NCBI GenBank assembly: GCA_037954665.1
Contig: JBBMOL010000206.1
Coordinates: 992,001 to 1,056,000, forward strand
Direction of reading: 5' to 3'
DNA: 64,000 nucleotides
Origin: Laguncularia racemosa
Taxonomy: Eukaryota; Streptophyta; Magnoliopsida; Myrtales; Combretaceae
Position numbers and translations under genes: made by a program. A model generated the notes under the pieces. It made no database searches. It saw nothing but the letters and a program-made list of their open reading frames with translations, and was not told the origin of the DNA. Positions 10,932 to 20,276 of the stretch are shown here, piece after piece (positions within the stretch are counted from its first letter, which is position 1; each line of letters opens with the position of its first letter).

Positions 10932-11850
10932 ATGTTGAGAAGAAATTCTCCTGAAAGTGTGATGGGGGAAATTGATACAAAATTGATCATGGAAACTCCA
11001 ACTACTAAGGTGAGGAAAATGTCTAGAGTGGAGATGGATCAATTTCATGAGCAAATAGAGCAGAACTTTGAGCAGTCACGGATTGCTTCTACTGGGCGTA
11101 GGGGGGACAAAATGCCGAAAAGGGTAGTGCGCATGAAGGAAGATGAATGCGGTAGGGAAGGATTTGTAGCTGAATCCAATTAGGATTTATTTATAGGTTA
11201 TAAGAGGAATGTAGGAAGAACTAGAGGAGCTAGGAATGAGGAAAATAACAACCTAGGGAACATAAAGATGAAAATCCCTTCCTTCTGAGGGAAGAATGAC
11301 TCTAAGGTGCATCTAGAGTGGGAGAAGAAGGTGGATTTGATTTTTTAGTGTCACAATTATTCTGAAGCCAAAAGGGTAAAACTTGTTGCCATTAAATTTT
11401 CTGATAATGTAATTGTTTAGTGGGATCAACTTTTATTAAATAGGAGAAGGAATAGGGAACCACTGGTAGAGACATGGGAGGAGATGAAGAGAATCATGAG
11501 GAAACGGTTCGTACCTACATACTACTATAAGGAATTATACAACAAATTACAAAACCTTAAGCAAAGCAATTATAGTATAGAGGAATATGATAAGGAGATG
11601 GAGGTTATCATGATTCGGGCTAATATTGAGGAGCATTGGGAGGCGACTATGGCTAGGTTCTTAACTGGCTTGAATAGGGAGATTCAGAATGTAGTGGAGT
11701 TGCAGCATTATGTGGAACTGGAGGACATGGTGTATATGGTTATTAAGGTTGAGAAGCAACTCAAGCGGAAGGGTAGTAGCACTACACATGCCATTCTGAG
11801 TTCTTCTAATTGGAGATTTGAAACAAGGGAGAAGGACGAGAAACAGCCTT
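10932..11850 (+). pseudogene. Gag of element B, CRM/Galadriel type, cut by element H
   Basis: From the ATG at 10932 (MLRRNSPESVMGEID) the frame runs to a stop at 11181, then resumes as a typical chromovirus gag: IKMKIPSF near 11266, EWEKKVDLIF, then TWEEMKRIMRKRFVP and DKEMEVIMIRANIEEHWEA, and finally VELQHYVELEDMVYM. Gag forms the cytoplasmic virus-like particle. In-frame stops occur near 11287, 11347 and 11419. The block 11484-11850 is open, and the sequence is cut at 11851 by a TP LTR. The zinc knuckle that should follow is absent here, but its second half appears at 48866. Confidence 0.8.
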
Positions 11851-13064
11851 TGATGTGCTTAAAACCAAGTGTAAGCACATGCAAAACCAATTTGAAAGAC
11901 AATCATATAATCTCAATCAACTTGTTTAACAATTTCACTAATCCTTAATGTTTATGAATCAATTCTTTAAATGTTAACGTGTTCAAACTTAAATATCCAA
12001 ATGTGATTAGCTTTGATACCAAAAGATGATGTGCCTAAAAGGGGGTTTAAGCACATACAAATGAACCAAATTACAATCCTTAAAGGATGAGATCAAATCC
12101 AGTTTAAAAGGGTAACAAATATTGTATGACCTTAATTGTGTAAGTTGATCCAAAATGCTAAACTTCATGGAAATAAAATCACAATGATGAAATCCTCAAT
12201 TGAATCACTAAATCAACTTTAAATTCCAAGAGAATTTCTAATCATCAATAATCGAAACAAGGCCATGATCCTCCTCACAATCAAGGCTATTTCGCGATTC
12301 AAAATATAGTAAAATTGATGGTTAAAACAAATGCTAAAACCAATCAATCTTTATCATTACAAAGAGGTTACAAATGAAATCAAATTCAGGTCAAGAACAA
12401 TCCTAATCAACCCTAGATATGACTCACTAGCGATGAAAAGGAAAAATACAACAAAGGGAATTGATATTACTCATAATTATCTTTGATGCCACTCGCCATA
12501 ATTTCAATTTTTAGATTGAAATTGATAAGAGCAATTAGATTTAGGATGAACCCTAACCCTCGCATGTGAAGTGTATATTTTGAAATTTTCAAAAGCTCTC
12601 AAAACCCTACTTAAGCAAGTACTTATACTTACTCCCTTTTAGGGTTAAAATGTCCACAAAATTACAACTATGCTACTTTAGGGTAGGCGATCCTAAAAGC
12701 ACTTATTATAACCAAATAAAAGTGTCCCAAAAACTTACAACATAAATTAATCAAATAAATAAATTACGAGTGAAAATAGTCTTCAACATGCTAGTTTTTC
12801 AATAGGATTCATCGGCCCAACTCATCGCCAATTCAGGTCGGTCTATGGTTAACCCACAAATTGAGTCTTAGTGAGTTTGTCCATCACCCTGTAAAACCTA
12901 ATAAGTGTGCCTGTTGGAATATACAATACATGAGTAATGGAAAAGAAGTTAGTAAACAAATAATTCCGAGGTCGATTTGCTCAAAATGGACCCTCATCAC
13001 CAAGATTTGAAATCCTTTAACTCTTGCCCTAATGATATGTCTTGTCGGATTCTTATTCCTATCA
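11851..13064 (-). repeat. Extended 3' LTR of H with embedded LTR end and PBS
   Basis: The outer terminus is TGATGTGCTTAAAACC at 11851. An inner terminus TGATGTGCCTAAAAGG begins at 12027, with GCTTTGATACCA (decayed PBS complement) at 12010-12021 just outside it. The right end reads ATTCCTATCA at 13064. The TATA palindrome copy is at 12615-12632. The minus-strand frame enters the LTR as PTRHIIRARVKGFQ and stays open for about 70 codons. Confidence 0.75.
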
Positions 13065-13228
13065 TCTCCTCGAGCCTTAAAAAGATTTGTCCTTAAATCT
13101 GACAGATCAAATGCAGTAGAGACTCTGTTTTCTCTTAGCAAGCCACCTGAAGAAGTATCACTACAGAATCCCAATATCTAAAATACCACAGGGGGTGTTT
13201 GCTTTCTCTCCTCCATTTCTAAGATGTA
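13065..13228 (-). pseudogene. 164-bp internal remnant of H
   Basis: The minus frame reads GFCSDTSSGGLLRENRVSTA, then DLRTNLFKARGDD, the C-terminal part of the ORF of elements C, D and E2. The upstream part of that ORF, leader and PBS have been deleted, and the outer LTR end joins directly to the codons for the EMEERK region. Confidence 0.7.
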
Positions 13229-14007
13229 TGATGTGCTTTAAAACCAAGTTTAAGCACATGCAAAACCAATTTGATAGACAATCAAACAATGTCAATCAAA
13301 CTAGTTCAATAATTGTGCAATTCTTCAATATTTATGAACCAATCCTTTAAACAATGACGTGATCAATCTTAATTCTAAGTATGATATAGCTCTAATACTA
13401 AATTATGATGTGCTTAAAATAGAGGTTAAGCACATGTAATTGGAACAAATTATAATCCTCAATGGACTAGTCGAATCTCGGCTCAAAATTCCAAGAATTG
13501 CGTGAACCCTAATGTAGTAAAATGAAATCCGAATGCTATAACTTTCAAAGAAACAATCCACAATGATAAGATCCTCAAAAAAACACTAAACACAATTGAA
13601 TGCCATGTGAATTACACACAAGAACATCAAGAACCAATCCGAGATCCACTTTCCCAACAAAGTTGATCCTCGGTTCAAAGGAAGTAAAATTGATGGTTAA
13701 AACTAAAGGCTAAAACCAATCAATTACAACAACATAAAAATGATTACAAATGTAATCTAATCCGACTAAGAGAACATCCAATTCAACCCTAGATACAACT
13801 CACTAGTGAATGAAAAGGAAATTGCAACAAGGGGAATTTGTAACTACTCACAAATTCACCTTGAAGCCACTCACCACAATCTCTAATTTGGGATTTGAAA
13901 TTGATAAGAGAAATTGCGGAATTAGGAAACCCTAACCCTCAACATGTGAAGTGTTTGTTCTATTTCTGAAAATTTAGCAAAAGTCCCTCAAAACCCTACT
14001 TAAGCAA
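13229..14007 (-). repeat. Extended 5' LTR of H, truncated
   Basis: The outer terminus TGATGTGCTTTAAAACC is at 13229; the inner terminus TGATGTGCTTAAAATAG begins at 13406, with a decayed PBS complement GCTCTAATACTA at 13389-13400. The LTR is lost after CCCTACTTAAGCAA near 14007, just inside the TATA palindrome. Confidence 0.7.
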
Positions 14008-15066
14008 TCAAGTTTATTTAAATTACCAAAATTGACAGCAGAGTCAGACTTCACTCTTCTGAGGGACTAAAGCCCGCCCATATTAACTTGATTTCTATTA
14101 AAGTACTTAAATTTAGCCTTTCCACTCTTCTCGTTATTGTAAGTTCATTGAGTCGGCATATCCCGGGCTCATCACCCAAGTGACCAGGTTTTAAAGGGAC
14201 CCTTACGAACTCTTCCTCACACTAACATTAAAGATTAGATACTCTTAACCCAGTTGCCTGAGTGATTGGAGTAAAGGCTTTGAATTTCCCTGCACTTTTT
14301 TTTTTTTTAAGGAATCACTAAGAAAAGAATTTCTTTTACCTCTTTCACTGTATGTTAAAATACTCTCAAAGCAATTCAAAAGAAAATATACTAGCTAAAT
14401 TCACCTAAAAGTAAACTTGCTTATTTTGCACAAGAGGACTCGACCTACTCTTAGAATTCAAATTCAAAAGCTAAACATAAGGAAAAATTAGCCCTTAAAG
14501 ATTTTACTATTTAATTTCAACTAAGTAAATCAGTTACAACAGTTAGTGAGTAAGGCAACTCAACAAGTCAAGTTCTTCTCCCCTTTTTTTTTTTTCAATA
14601 TTATAATACCCTCTCCAGATAAAAAAAATTAGTTCAAGATAGGGAAGTTATTAAACAATCCATAACAGAACAAGCATCTTATTATCATCATATAAACATC
14701 AGTCTAGAATTACTCCCCCACACATAAATTAGACAATGTCCCCATTATCTATCTGATATGCGCAAAAGGAGAGTAAAAACTGACAAAAGTAAATTAGGAA
14801 AAACGGAACTTCCCTGAAATAGAAGTGCTTCGGAACATCTGAAAAATTGAAGCAAGTGAGTTCAAATGCGAGTTCCAAATCCTCAGCGCACTGAATCTTT
14901 ATTTGCTAAAAACTAAAAAGAAGAAAAGCACATAAAAGAATTAAAAGCTGCTCTAAGTCGAGCATCAACACAGATGTCCCATAATTATTAAAGTTCTCAA
15001 ACACACACACAAAATTAAACTTAACAGAATCCAAATAAAAGTGCAGTTCAAGCTCGGGTCAATCCA
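14008..15066 (-). other. 3' non-coding region of A1
   Basis: It holds three blocks also found in A2 and A3: a GTTCATTGAGTCGGCA block at 14143-14160 followed by CAAGTGACC; an oligo-T run at 14298-14309; and an internal polypurine-like tract with nearby ACAATGT at 14711-14740. No reading frame of note is present. The 3' LTR that should follow to the left is absent. Confidence 0.7.
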
Positions 15067-16427
15067 TCACTCATCATCATCATCATCATTCTCCTCCTCC
15101 TCATCTCCTAAATTGATCTCTTCAGAACTAAAGCTTTCTTTTTGTACCTCAGCTGGAGGCTTTATTTGCTGCTCTCTAACACTTGTGAAGCACTTGGGTG
15201 TAATCTTCATGCGAGGTCCACCGGTAGACAAACTCGGGATGATGGCCAAAGGCTGATCAGTAGTAGGGGGTGAATGTGTAGCCAGAGGTGGTTAAGGTAC
15301 AATGTCCTCATCTGAACTTCCCCCACACAGGGGAATAAAGATACCCAATGCATCTCCAATTTTTGTGAAGCAAGAGGACATATACTTTTTCATGCTGTTG
15401 ATTGCCTTTCCTTGAGCTCATTGTTCCCGTTTTATTTCCTCAATATCGTCCTTGAATTGTGCAAGAGAGGAAGAAAGACCTCTCCTCTCATTTAGAGGAA
15501 CTTCCATTTTGTGAGGACCTTGTTCTTCAATCGGGATAGGACCAAAGCCCCATTGCTTAAGGACCCCCTCAGTCATGAGTGTTGAAGAACCAACTTTATC
15601 ACTGGGTGGTTAAGTCGGGAACACCCCCATATTCTTTAGCAATCTTGTAATCCAAGCTCCCACAAATATCCCCTTTCAGCTTCTCTCACACTGACGTTTG
15701 AAACATTTGACTGCTATTAAACCAACATTCAAATGCCGGTTTTGAGTCATGGACCATATCTCAAGGAGTTGAATGCACTCACTATCCCCTCACTGTCTAT
15801 TTTCCCACTAGTTGATCGAGTAAGGATATAATACAATATCCTGTGGGTGGGGTTCTTCAAATCAGATGCTCGAGATGTAGAAGAATTATAACCATTTACC
15901 CTAAGTTCCCGCCACAACCGAAAGGTCGACATCTGGTTGTACCAATCAAAATACATCCCTGCCATCTCCTCAGAGTCTACAAATTCTTCATCTTCATATA
16001 TCCCCAATCTCTTAATGAACTCTCTCATTGATAAATTGAAGTACTGACCATCAAAATAGAAAGAAACATAATTATGCATTCCCATGGTTATGGCTTCCTT
16101 AAGTTAGAAGGTGGCCATAAAATCAATAGTGATTTCTTTATAAATATCCTCCTTAATATCTAGCAAATTCCTCCATGCTCTATCTTGGAGTATCATCTCA
16201 AATTCTTGTAAAAAACCATATCTCTCTAACAATTCCCAATCCAACACCGTGTTGTCCCTAATAATCTTATTCTTCAATACCATATCATACCTGTCCCTGT
16301 GACTTTGCTTGAGACCAACAAGATAATTATCATACCTTGATTGTGACATTGGTTTAGCAGGCCCTTTATCTTTGCGAGGTCATTTTTTAGAAGAAGATGG
16401 TGCTGGGTCTCGAGGTATCTTAAGCAT
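15067..16427 (-). pseudogene. Env-like ORF of Athila A1, broken
   Basis: Downstream of pol, from an ATG at 16427, a single broken frame can be followed: MSQSRYDNYLVG at 16349, FYFDGQYFNLSMREFIKRLG at 16060, then ELRVNGYNSSTSRASDL and HRILYYILTRSTSGKI near 15800. It ends in an acidic tail with a run of Asp codons at 15067. Athila elements carry an extra ORF here that has been called env-like; the central part is reminiscent of the ATHILA ORF-1 family (assignment from memory, not searched). No clear signal peptide or membrane segment was seen. Stops lie near 16389, 16104 and 15747. The frame is not intact and I infer no function for this copy. Confidence 0.6.
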
Positions 16428-16442
16428 GGGTTACCTCCCATG
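16425..16442 (-). promoter_or_regulatory. Post-pol hairpin of Athila A1
   Basis: CATGGG-TTACCT-CCCATG is a perfect 6-bp stem with a 6-base loop, just after the pol stop. The ATG of the env-like frame lies in the 3' arm of the minus-strand transcript. A2 has the same stem at 30108-30125 with one loop difference. Confidence 0.6.
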
Positions 16443-16483
16443 GAGCGCTTAGTTTAAAGTCTCTAGCCCGACTTTCCTTTTTT

Positions 16484-17377
16484 TTACCTTGGGGAAGTAA
16501 GATCCACAATGGTGGTATCTTTATCAAGATTTTCCCTATCATGGTAATGCTTGAGAAGATAGCCATTCACCTTGAAAGTTTGATTGTCTTCTGCTTTCAA
16601 TTCCACTGTGCCATAAGGAAAAACTTGTGTAATAATAAATGGTCCAGACCATCGGGATCTTAACTTACCTAGGAATAATTTTAATCGAGAGTTATATAAT
16701 AAAACTTTCTGGCCCCAAAGAAAATCTCGTTTTAATATGTTCCTATCATGCCATCGCTTAGTCCGCTCCTTGTATATCCTAACATTCTCATATGCTTCAT
16801 CTCTCATTTCCGCCAATTGATTCAACTGGAGCAATCGCTTTTTACCTGCAGCTTGTAAATCAAAGTTAAGGAATTTTATGGCCCAATATGCCTTGTGCTC
16901 TAGCTCTACTGGGAGATGACATGATTTACCAAAGACTACCTTATATGGGGACATTCCTATAGGGGTTTTAAAAGCAATTTTGTAAGCCCACAATGCATCA
17001 TCAAGTTTTAAACACCAATCTTTTCTAGATGCATTGACTGTTTTCTCTAAAATACGCTTAATCTCCCTGTTGGATATCTCGACTTGATCAGAAGTCTGTG
17101 GATGATAAGGGGTGGAAATTTTATGAGTTACCCCATATTTTGATAAAAAAAATTCAAATTGCCTGTTGCAGAAATGCGATCCTCCATCACTAATAATAGC
17201 TCTAGGTACCCCAAATCTTGAAAATATGTTCTTTTTCAAAAATCTAACCACAACTCTAGCGTCATTACTTTGTAGAGCAACAGCTTCTACCCATTTTGAA
17301 ACATAGTCGACAACTAAGAGAATGTATTTGTTTGAAAAAGAGGAAGGGAAAGGACCCATAAAGTCTATCCCCCACAC
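16484..17377 (-). pseudogene. Integrase core and C-terminus of A1
   Basis: This 297-codon stretch is uninterrupted. It holds the integrase catalytic triad: GIDFMGPFP near residue 5, ISDGGSHFCNR near residue 62, and the glutamate in QVEISNREIKR near residue 98. The C-terminal DNA-binding part follows (VLLYNSRLKLFLGKL, then RWSGPF). Because C has split the upstream RNase H region, this is a fragment of a dead polyprotein although locally open. The preceding stop lies between 17377 and 17408. Confidence 0.85.
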
Positions 17378-18015
17378 ATCAAAGAGCTCTATTACAAGAA
17401 TGTTGTTCTATGGTAATTCATGTCTCCTAGAAATGTTACCAGTCTTCTGGCATTGAGCACATGACATAATGTAGTTCCTACAATTGTGAAACAACCTGGG
17501 CCAATAAAATCCACAAGATAAAATCTTTGTTGCAGTTCTTTCTACCCCAAAATGACCTCCTGCTTCTTTTGAATGACAATGCTGAATGATGCTAAGCTGT
17601 TCATTTTCTAGGACACATCGCCTAATTATTTGGTCAGCACAAATGATTCTAAGCTGTTCATTTTTTGGGACACATCGCCTAATTATTTGGTCAGCACAAT
17701 ATTTGAACAGATATGGTTCATCCCAAAAATAAAATTTCACATCATTCAAAAACTTCTTTTTCTGTTGATATGATAAACCATATGGTGTGATTTTACTAAC
17801 CAAATAATTTACAATGTCAGCATACCAAGGTAGTCCTTTGATTTCTACTTCATACAATTGTTCATCAGGGAACTTTTCATTAATAGGTGAATCTGAACAT
17901 TTAGATTCCAACCAGGATAAGTGATCAGCTAAAACATTCTCAATTCCCTTTTTGTCTTTGATTTCCAGATCAAACTCTTGTAACAGCAAAATCCAACGAA
18001 TCAACCTTGGCTTAC
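17378..18015 (-). pseudogene. RNase H end and integrase zinc finger of A1, with in-frame duplication
   Basis: Starting at the C insertion point, the frame reads KPRLIRWILLLQEFDLEIK (end of RNase H and its connection), then PWYADIVNYLV, and the integrase HHCC finger (HCHSKEAGGHFG, then CAQCQKTG). Residues CADQIIRRCV..NEQL occur twice in tandem owing to a 57-bp duplication at 17586-17699. The first residues of the apparent open frame to 18094 come from the LTR of C and are not part of this protein. Confidence 0.85.
17586..17699 (-). repeat. 57-bp tandem duplication in A1 pol
   Basis: The block containing CTAAGCTGTTCATTTT and GGACACATCGCCTAATTATT repeats with a 57-bp period (starts at 17592 and 17649), adding 19 residues in frame. 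The units differ at a few positions. Confidence 0.85.
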
Positions 18016-18919
18016 TGATGGGAATCAAAATCCGACAAGACCTATCATTAGGACAAAAATTGAAGGATTTCAAATCTTGGCAATGAGGGCCCATTTCAAG
18101 TAGATCAACCTCGGAATAAATTATTATCTAACCTCTTTTATCTTATTCATGAATTGTATATTCCAACAGGTATGCTTATTTGGTTTCACAAGGCGATGGA
18201 TGAACTCACTAAGACTCAGCTTGTGGGTTATCTATGGACCGACCTGAACCGGCGATGAGTTGAACCGACGGATTCCATCATGAAGCTAGCCTGCCGAAGA
18301 TTATTTTCTTTACTTGTAATTTATGTTTGAACCATTTATTTTGTAAGCTTTATGGGACATTTTATTTGGTTGTATTTTACCTTTAGGACCGGCCACCCTA
18401 TAGTGGCATAGTTGTGATTTTTTAGTCATTCTAACCCTAAAGGGTGCAAGTATAAATACTTGCAAATTAGGGTTTTTGAGGGGCTTTTTGAACATTAGAG
18501 AAAACACCCCCTTTGTGCCGTGAGAGAGTGCCTCTTGCAAGCATTTGCTCTTATCAATTTCCTTAGTGAAATTGTGGCGAGTGGACTTGAATTTGTTGTG
18601 AGTCATATCAACAAATTACAAGTTGATCCTAACTCCAAACTAGTGCGTCATATCTGGTGAGGAATTAGTTACTTTTATGTTGTTCTTGTTCTTTTGAAAT
18701 TAGGGTTCTAATTTCGAAATTTGAAAGCACCTTTGAATTGAATTTGAATCCCCTTTCATTTTCTATCTAGCAATCGTTGCTATATCATATATTGTTATCA
18801 TAACAATTTCGGGATTTCTTTTGGAAATTAAGGCTTGTTCCTTCTTGTGTGGCGTGGTTTTTCATTGTAAGTTCATCCCTTGTTATTTGATTGTGCTTGA
18901 CCCCCTTTTAGGCACATCA
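18016..18919 (+). repeat. 5' LTR of C
   Basis: Starts TGATGGGAATCAAAATCC and ends TTTTAGGCACATCA. TATA-containing palindrome at 18446-18463. Reverse open frames in it are by-products. Confidence 0.95.
18446..18463 (+). promoter_or_regulatory. LTR core promoter palindrome of C
   Basis: GCAAGTATAAATACTTGC is a perfect 18-bp palindrome with TATAAATA at its centre. The same sequence or one- to two-base variants occur at matching positions in the other TP LTRs. That it is the core promoter is inferred from the TATA box and its mid-LTR position. Confidence 0.6.
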
Positions 18920-18924
18920 TATTT

Positions 18925-18936
18925 TGGTATCAGAGC
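18925..18936 (+). other. Primer-binding site of C
   Basis: TGGTATCAGAGC, a perfect complement to the plant initiator Met tRNA 3' end, five bases after the LTR. Confidence 0.95.
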
Positions 18937-18940
18937 TACA

Positions 18941-19165
18941 GGTTTAAGAGGAGGGATTGTTGCAATTGGGATTTTGAAAATTAATTTGGTTATCTTCATT
19001 TTGCCGTGAGATTGCTTAAGGTTAAGAGGAGGGATTGTTGAATTTGAGATTTTTTATCCTTATATTGTTATCTTCCTATTGCCGTGAGTTGCTTATGGTT
19101 AAGAGGAGGAATTGTTGCAATTAGGATTGTCCTTTGTTTCCATCTTGCCGTAAGTTAATTGAAGG
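18941..19165 (+). repeat. Tandem repeats at the start of the C leader
   Basis: Three units of about 78, 78 and 66 bp each start with GGTTTAAGAGGAGGGATTGT or a close variant and end with TTGCCGTGAG..GCTTA or a variant. A partial fourth unit follows. Element D shows at least two comparable units in reverse (about 38690-38860). The position next to the PBS suggests a role in RNA structure or packaging (inference only). Confidence 0.7.
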
Positions 19166-20276
19166 TATATGAGAAGGGTTTTGTTGATTGAAGTTTTGGG
19201 AAATGAAAGTTTTTGGTATTACCTTTGTGAACCGAATTGCAAGGGAGTGGAAATTCGGATCAAGTGAATGTATTTTTTTGTTGTTGTTACCTTGATGTTT
19301 ACGTGATTGATCCTTGTTGAAATTGAGGATTAATTGAATTGTTTGTATTGGTACTAATTGGCGTGAGTATCTCACTTGGGAAGTTGAAACTTGTTGTTGT
19401 AGAAGTGGATATCTTGTTGTAATTTTTTTGTCTTGACTTCACCGTGAAGGAGAGGAAGGTAGTGCAATTTCGGAAGTGCAAATTGTGTAGGAAGGGAATT
19501 GTGTTTGTTTTTGCATTGTTGAATTCGGAATTGTGGAGGATATTTGCAATTTCCAGATTTGATTAGTGTGTAAGAAAGGAAGTTATTTGATTTCAAAACA
19601 AGCATTAAGAGTGAAGGAGTTAATTGTGCTTGTTTGAATTTGAAAATTTGCATCTTACCAAATGTGGAGGAGTTGCAATTAGTGAAGTGGATTGATTTTC
19701 AAATTTAAATGCTGCCTTTGTTGTGTTAATTTCGGTTGGAAAATTGTGTTGAAGTGGATATAGTGCACCGTGAGTGTGTAGGAATATATATGGTGTTGTG
19801 TGTGCAAATTGGAAGTGGAAGTGTATAATTTCCAGATTTGAATTTACGAGGAAGAAGAGGAAACAATTTGAATTGAAACACATCCATTTACTTCAAGTAG
19901 TTAAGAGTGGTATTGATTATATTTCATTTGAATTTGAAATTGATTCTTACCATTTGTGGCAAAGTTGCATTAAGGTTGTCACTTGTGAATTTGTTGCCGT
20001 GTATGTATGTAAGTTGTGGTGGAAGTGGAGTGTACAGTTGTTGTTGCCGTTTCTTGTTGTTGTTGCCATTTAAAGGAGCATTTTAGTTAGTTTTGTTTGT
20101 TGCTACCGTGGAAGTGAAGAGTTGCAACATATTATTGTTACGTGAATTTAGTGTGTTGTATGTAAAGTGTATAAGTGGCAGAGTGAGTTGGTTTTGGCGT
20201 GAATTGTTTTGTGAAGCAAGTGTGCTACAATTACTAGACATTACATTGGTACATCAAATAGATTGCATCCACAAAA
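19166..20276 (+). other. Rest of the C leader
   Basis: Non-coding, rich in TTG and GAA, with repeated CCGTG motifs (for example 19441, 19768, 19996, 20053 and 20106). Reverse open frames at 19121-19883 and the plus frames at 19774-20287 are not conserved and are rejected. Confidence 0.6.

Larger units (their letters stand above)
11851..14007 (-). mobile_element. H: minimal TP-family element, truncated on the right
   Basis: Two reverse LTRs of the extended type (11851-13064 and 13229-14007) flank an internal region of only 164 bp. The internal part encodes the end of the non-autonomous ORF (GFCSDTSSGGLLRENR, then DLRTNLFKARGDD). The right LTR is cut at about 14007, where Athila A1 sequence begins, so no TSD can be tested; the left flank is GCCTT. 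Such an element has no complete gene and would have needed all proteins in trans. Its termini still match those of other family members. Confidence 0.75.

Noticed and set aside
15067..15249. Separate small gene with an Asp-rich end
   Set aside because: It is the C-terminal part of the broken env-like frame of A1, in the same frame as the upstream pieces.
18310..18606. A 98-codon minus frame also found at 21281-21577
   Set aside because: The two occurrences are the two LTRs of C, so their similarity is not independent evidence of a gene.
18925..18936. tRNA-like sequence
   Set aside because: Only the 12-base complement to the tRNA 3' end is present, as expected for a PBS; no cloverleaf can be formed.
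19121..19883. Several overlapping minus-strand open frames
   Set aside because: They are antisense to the C leader; the counterparts in D keep them only because the two copies are young and similar.
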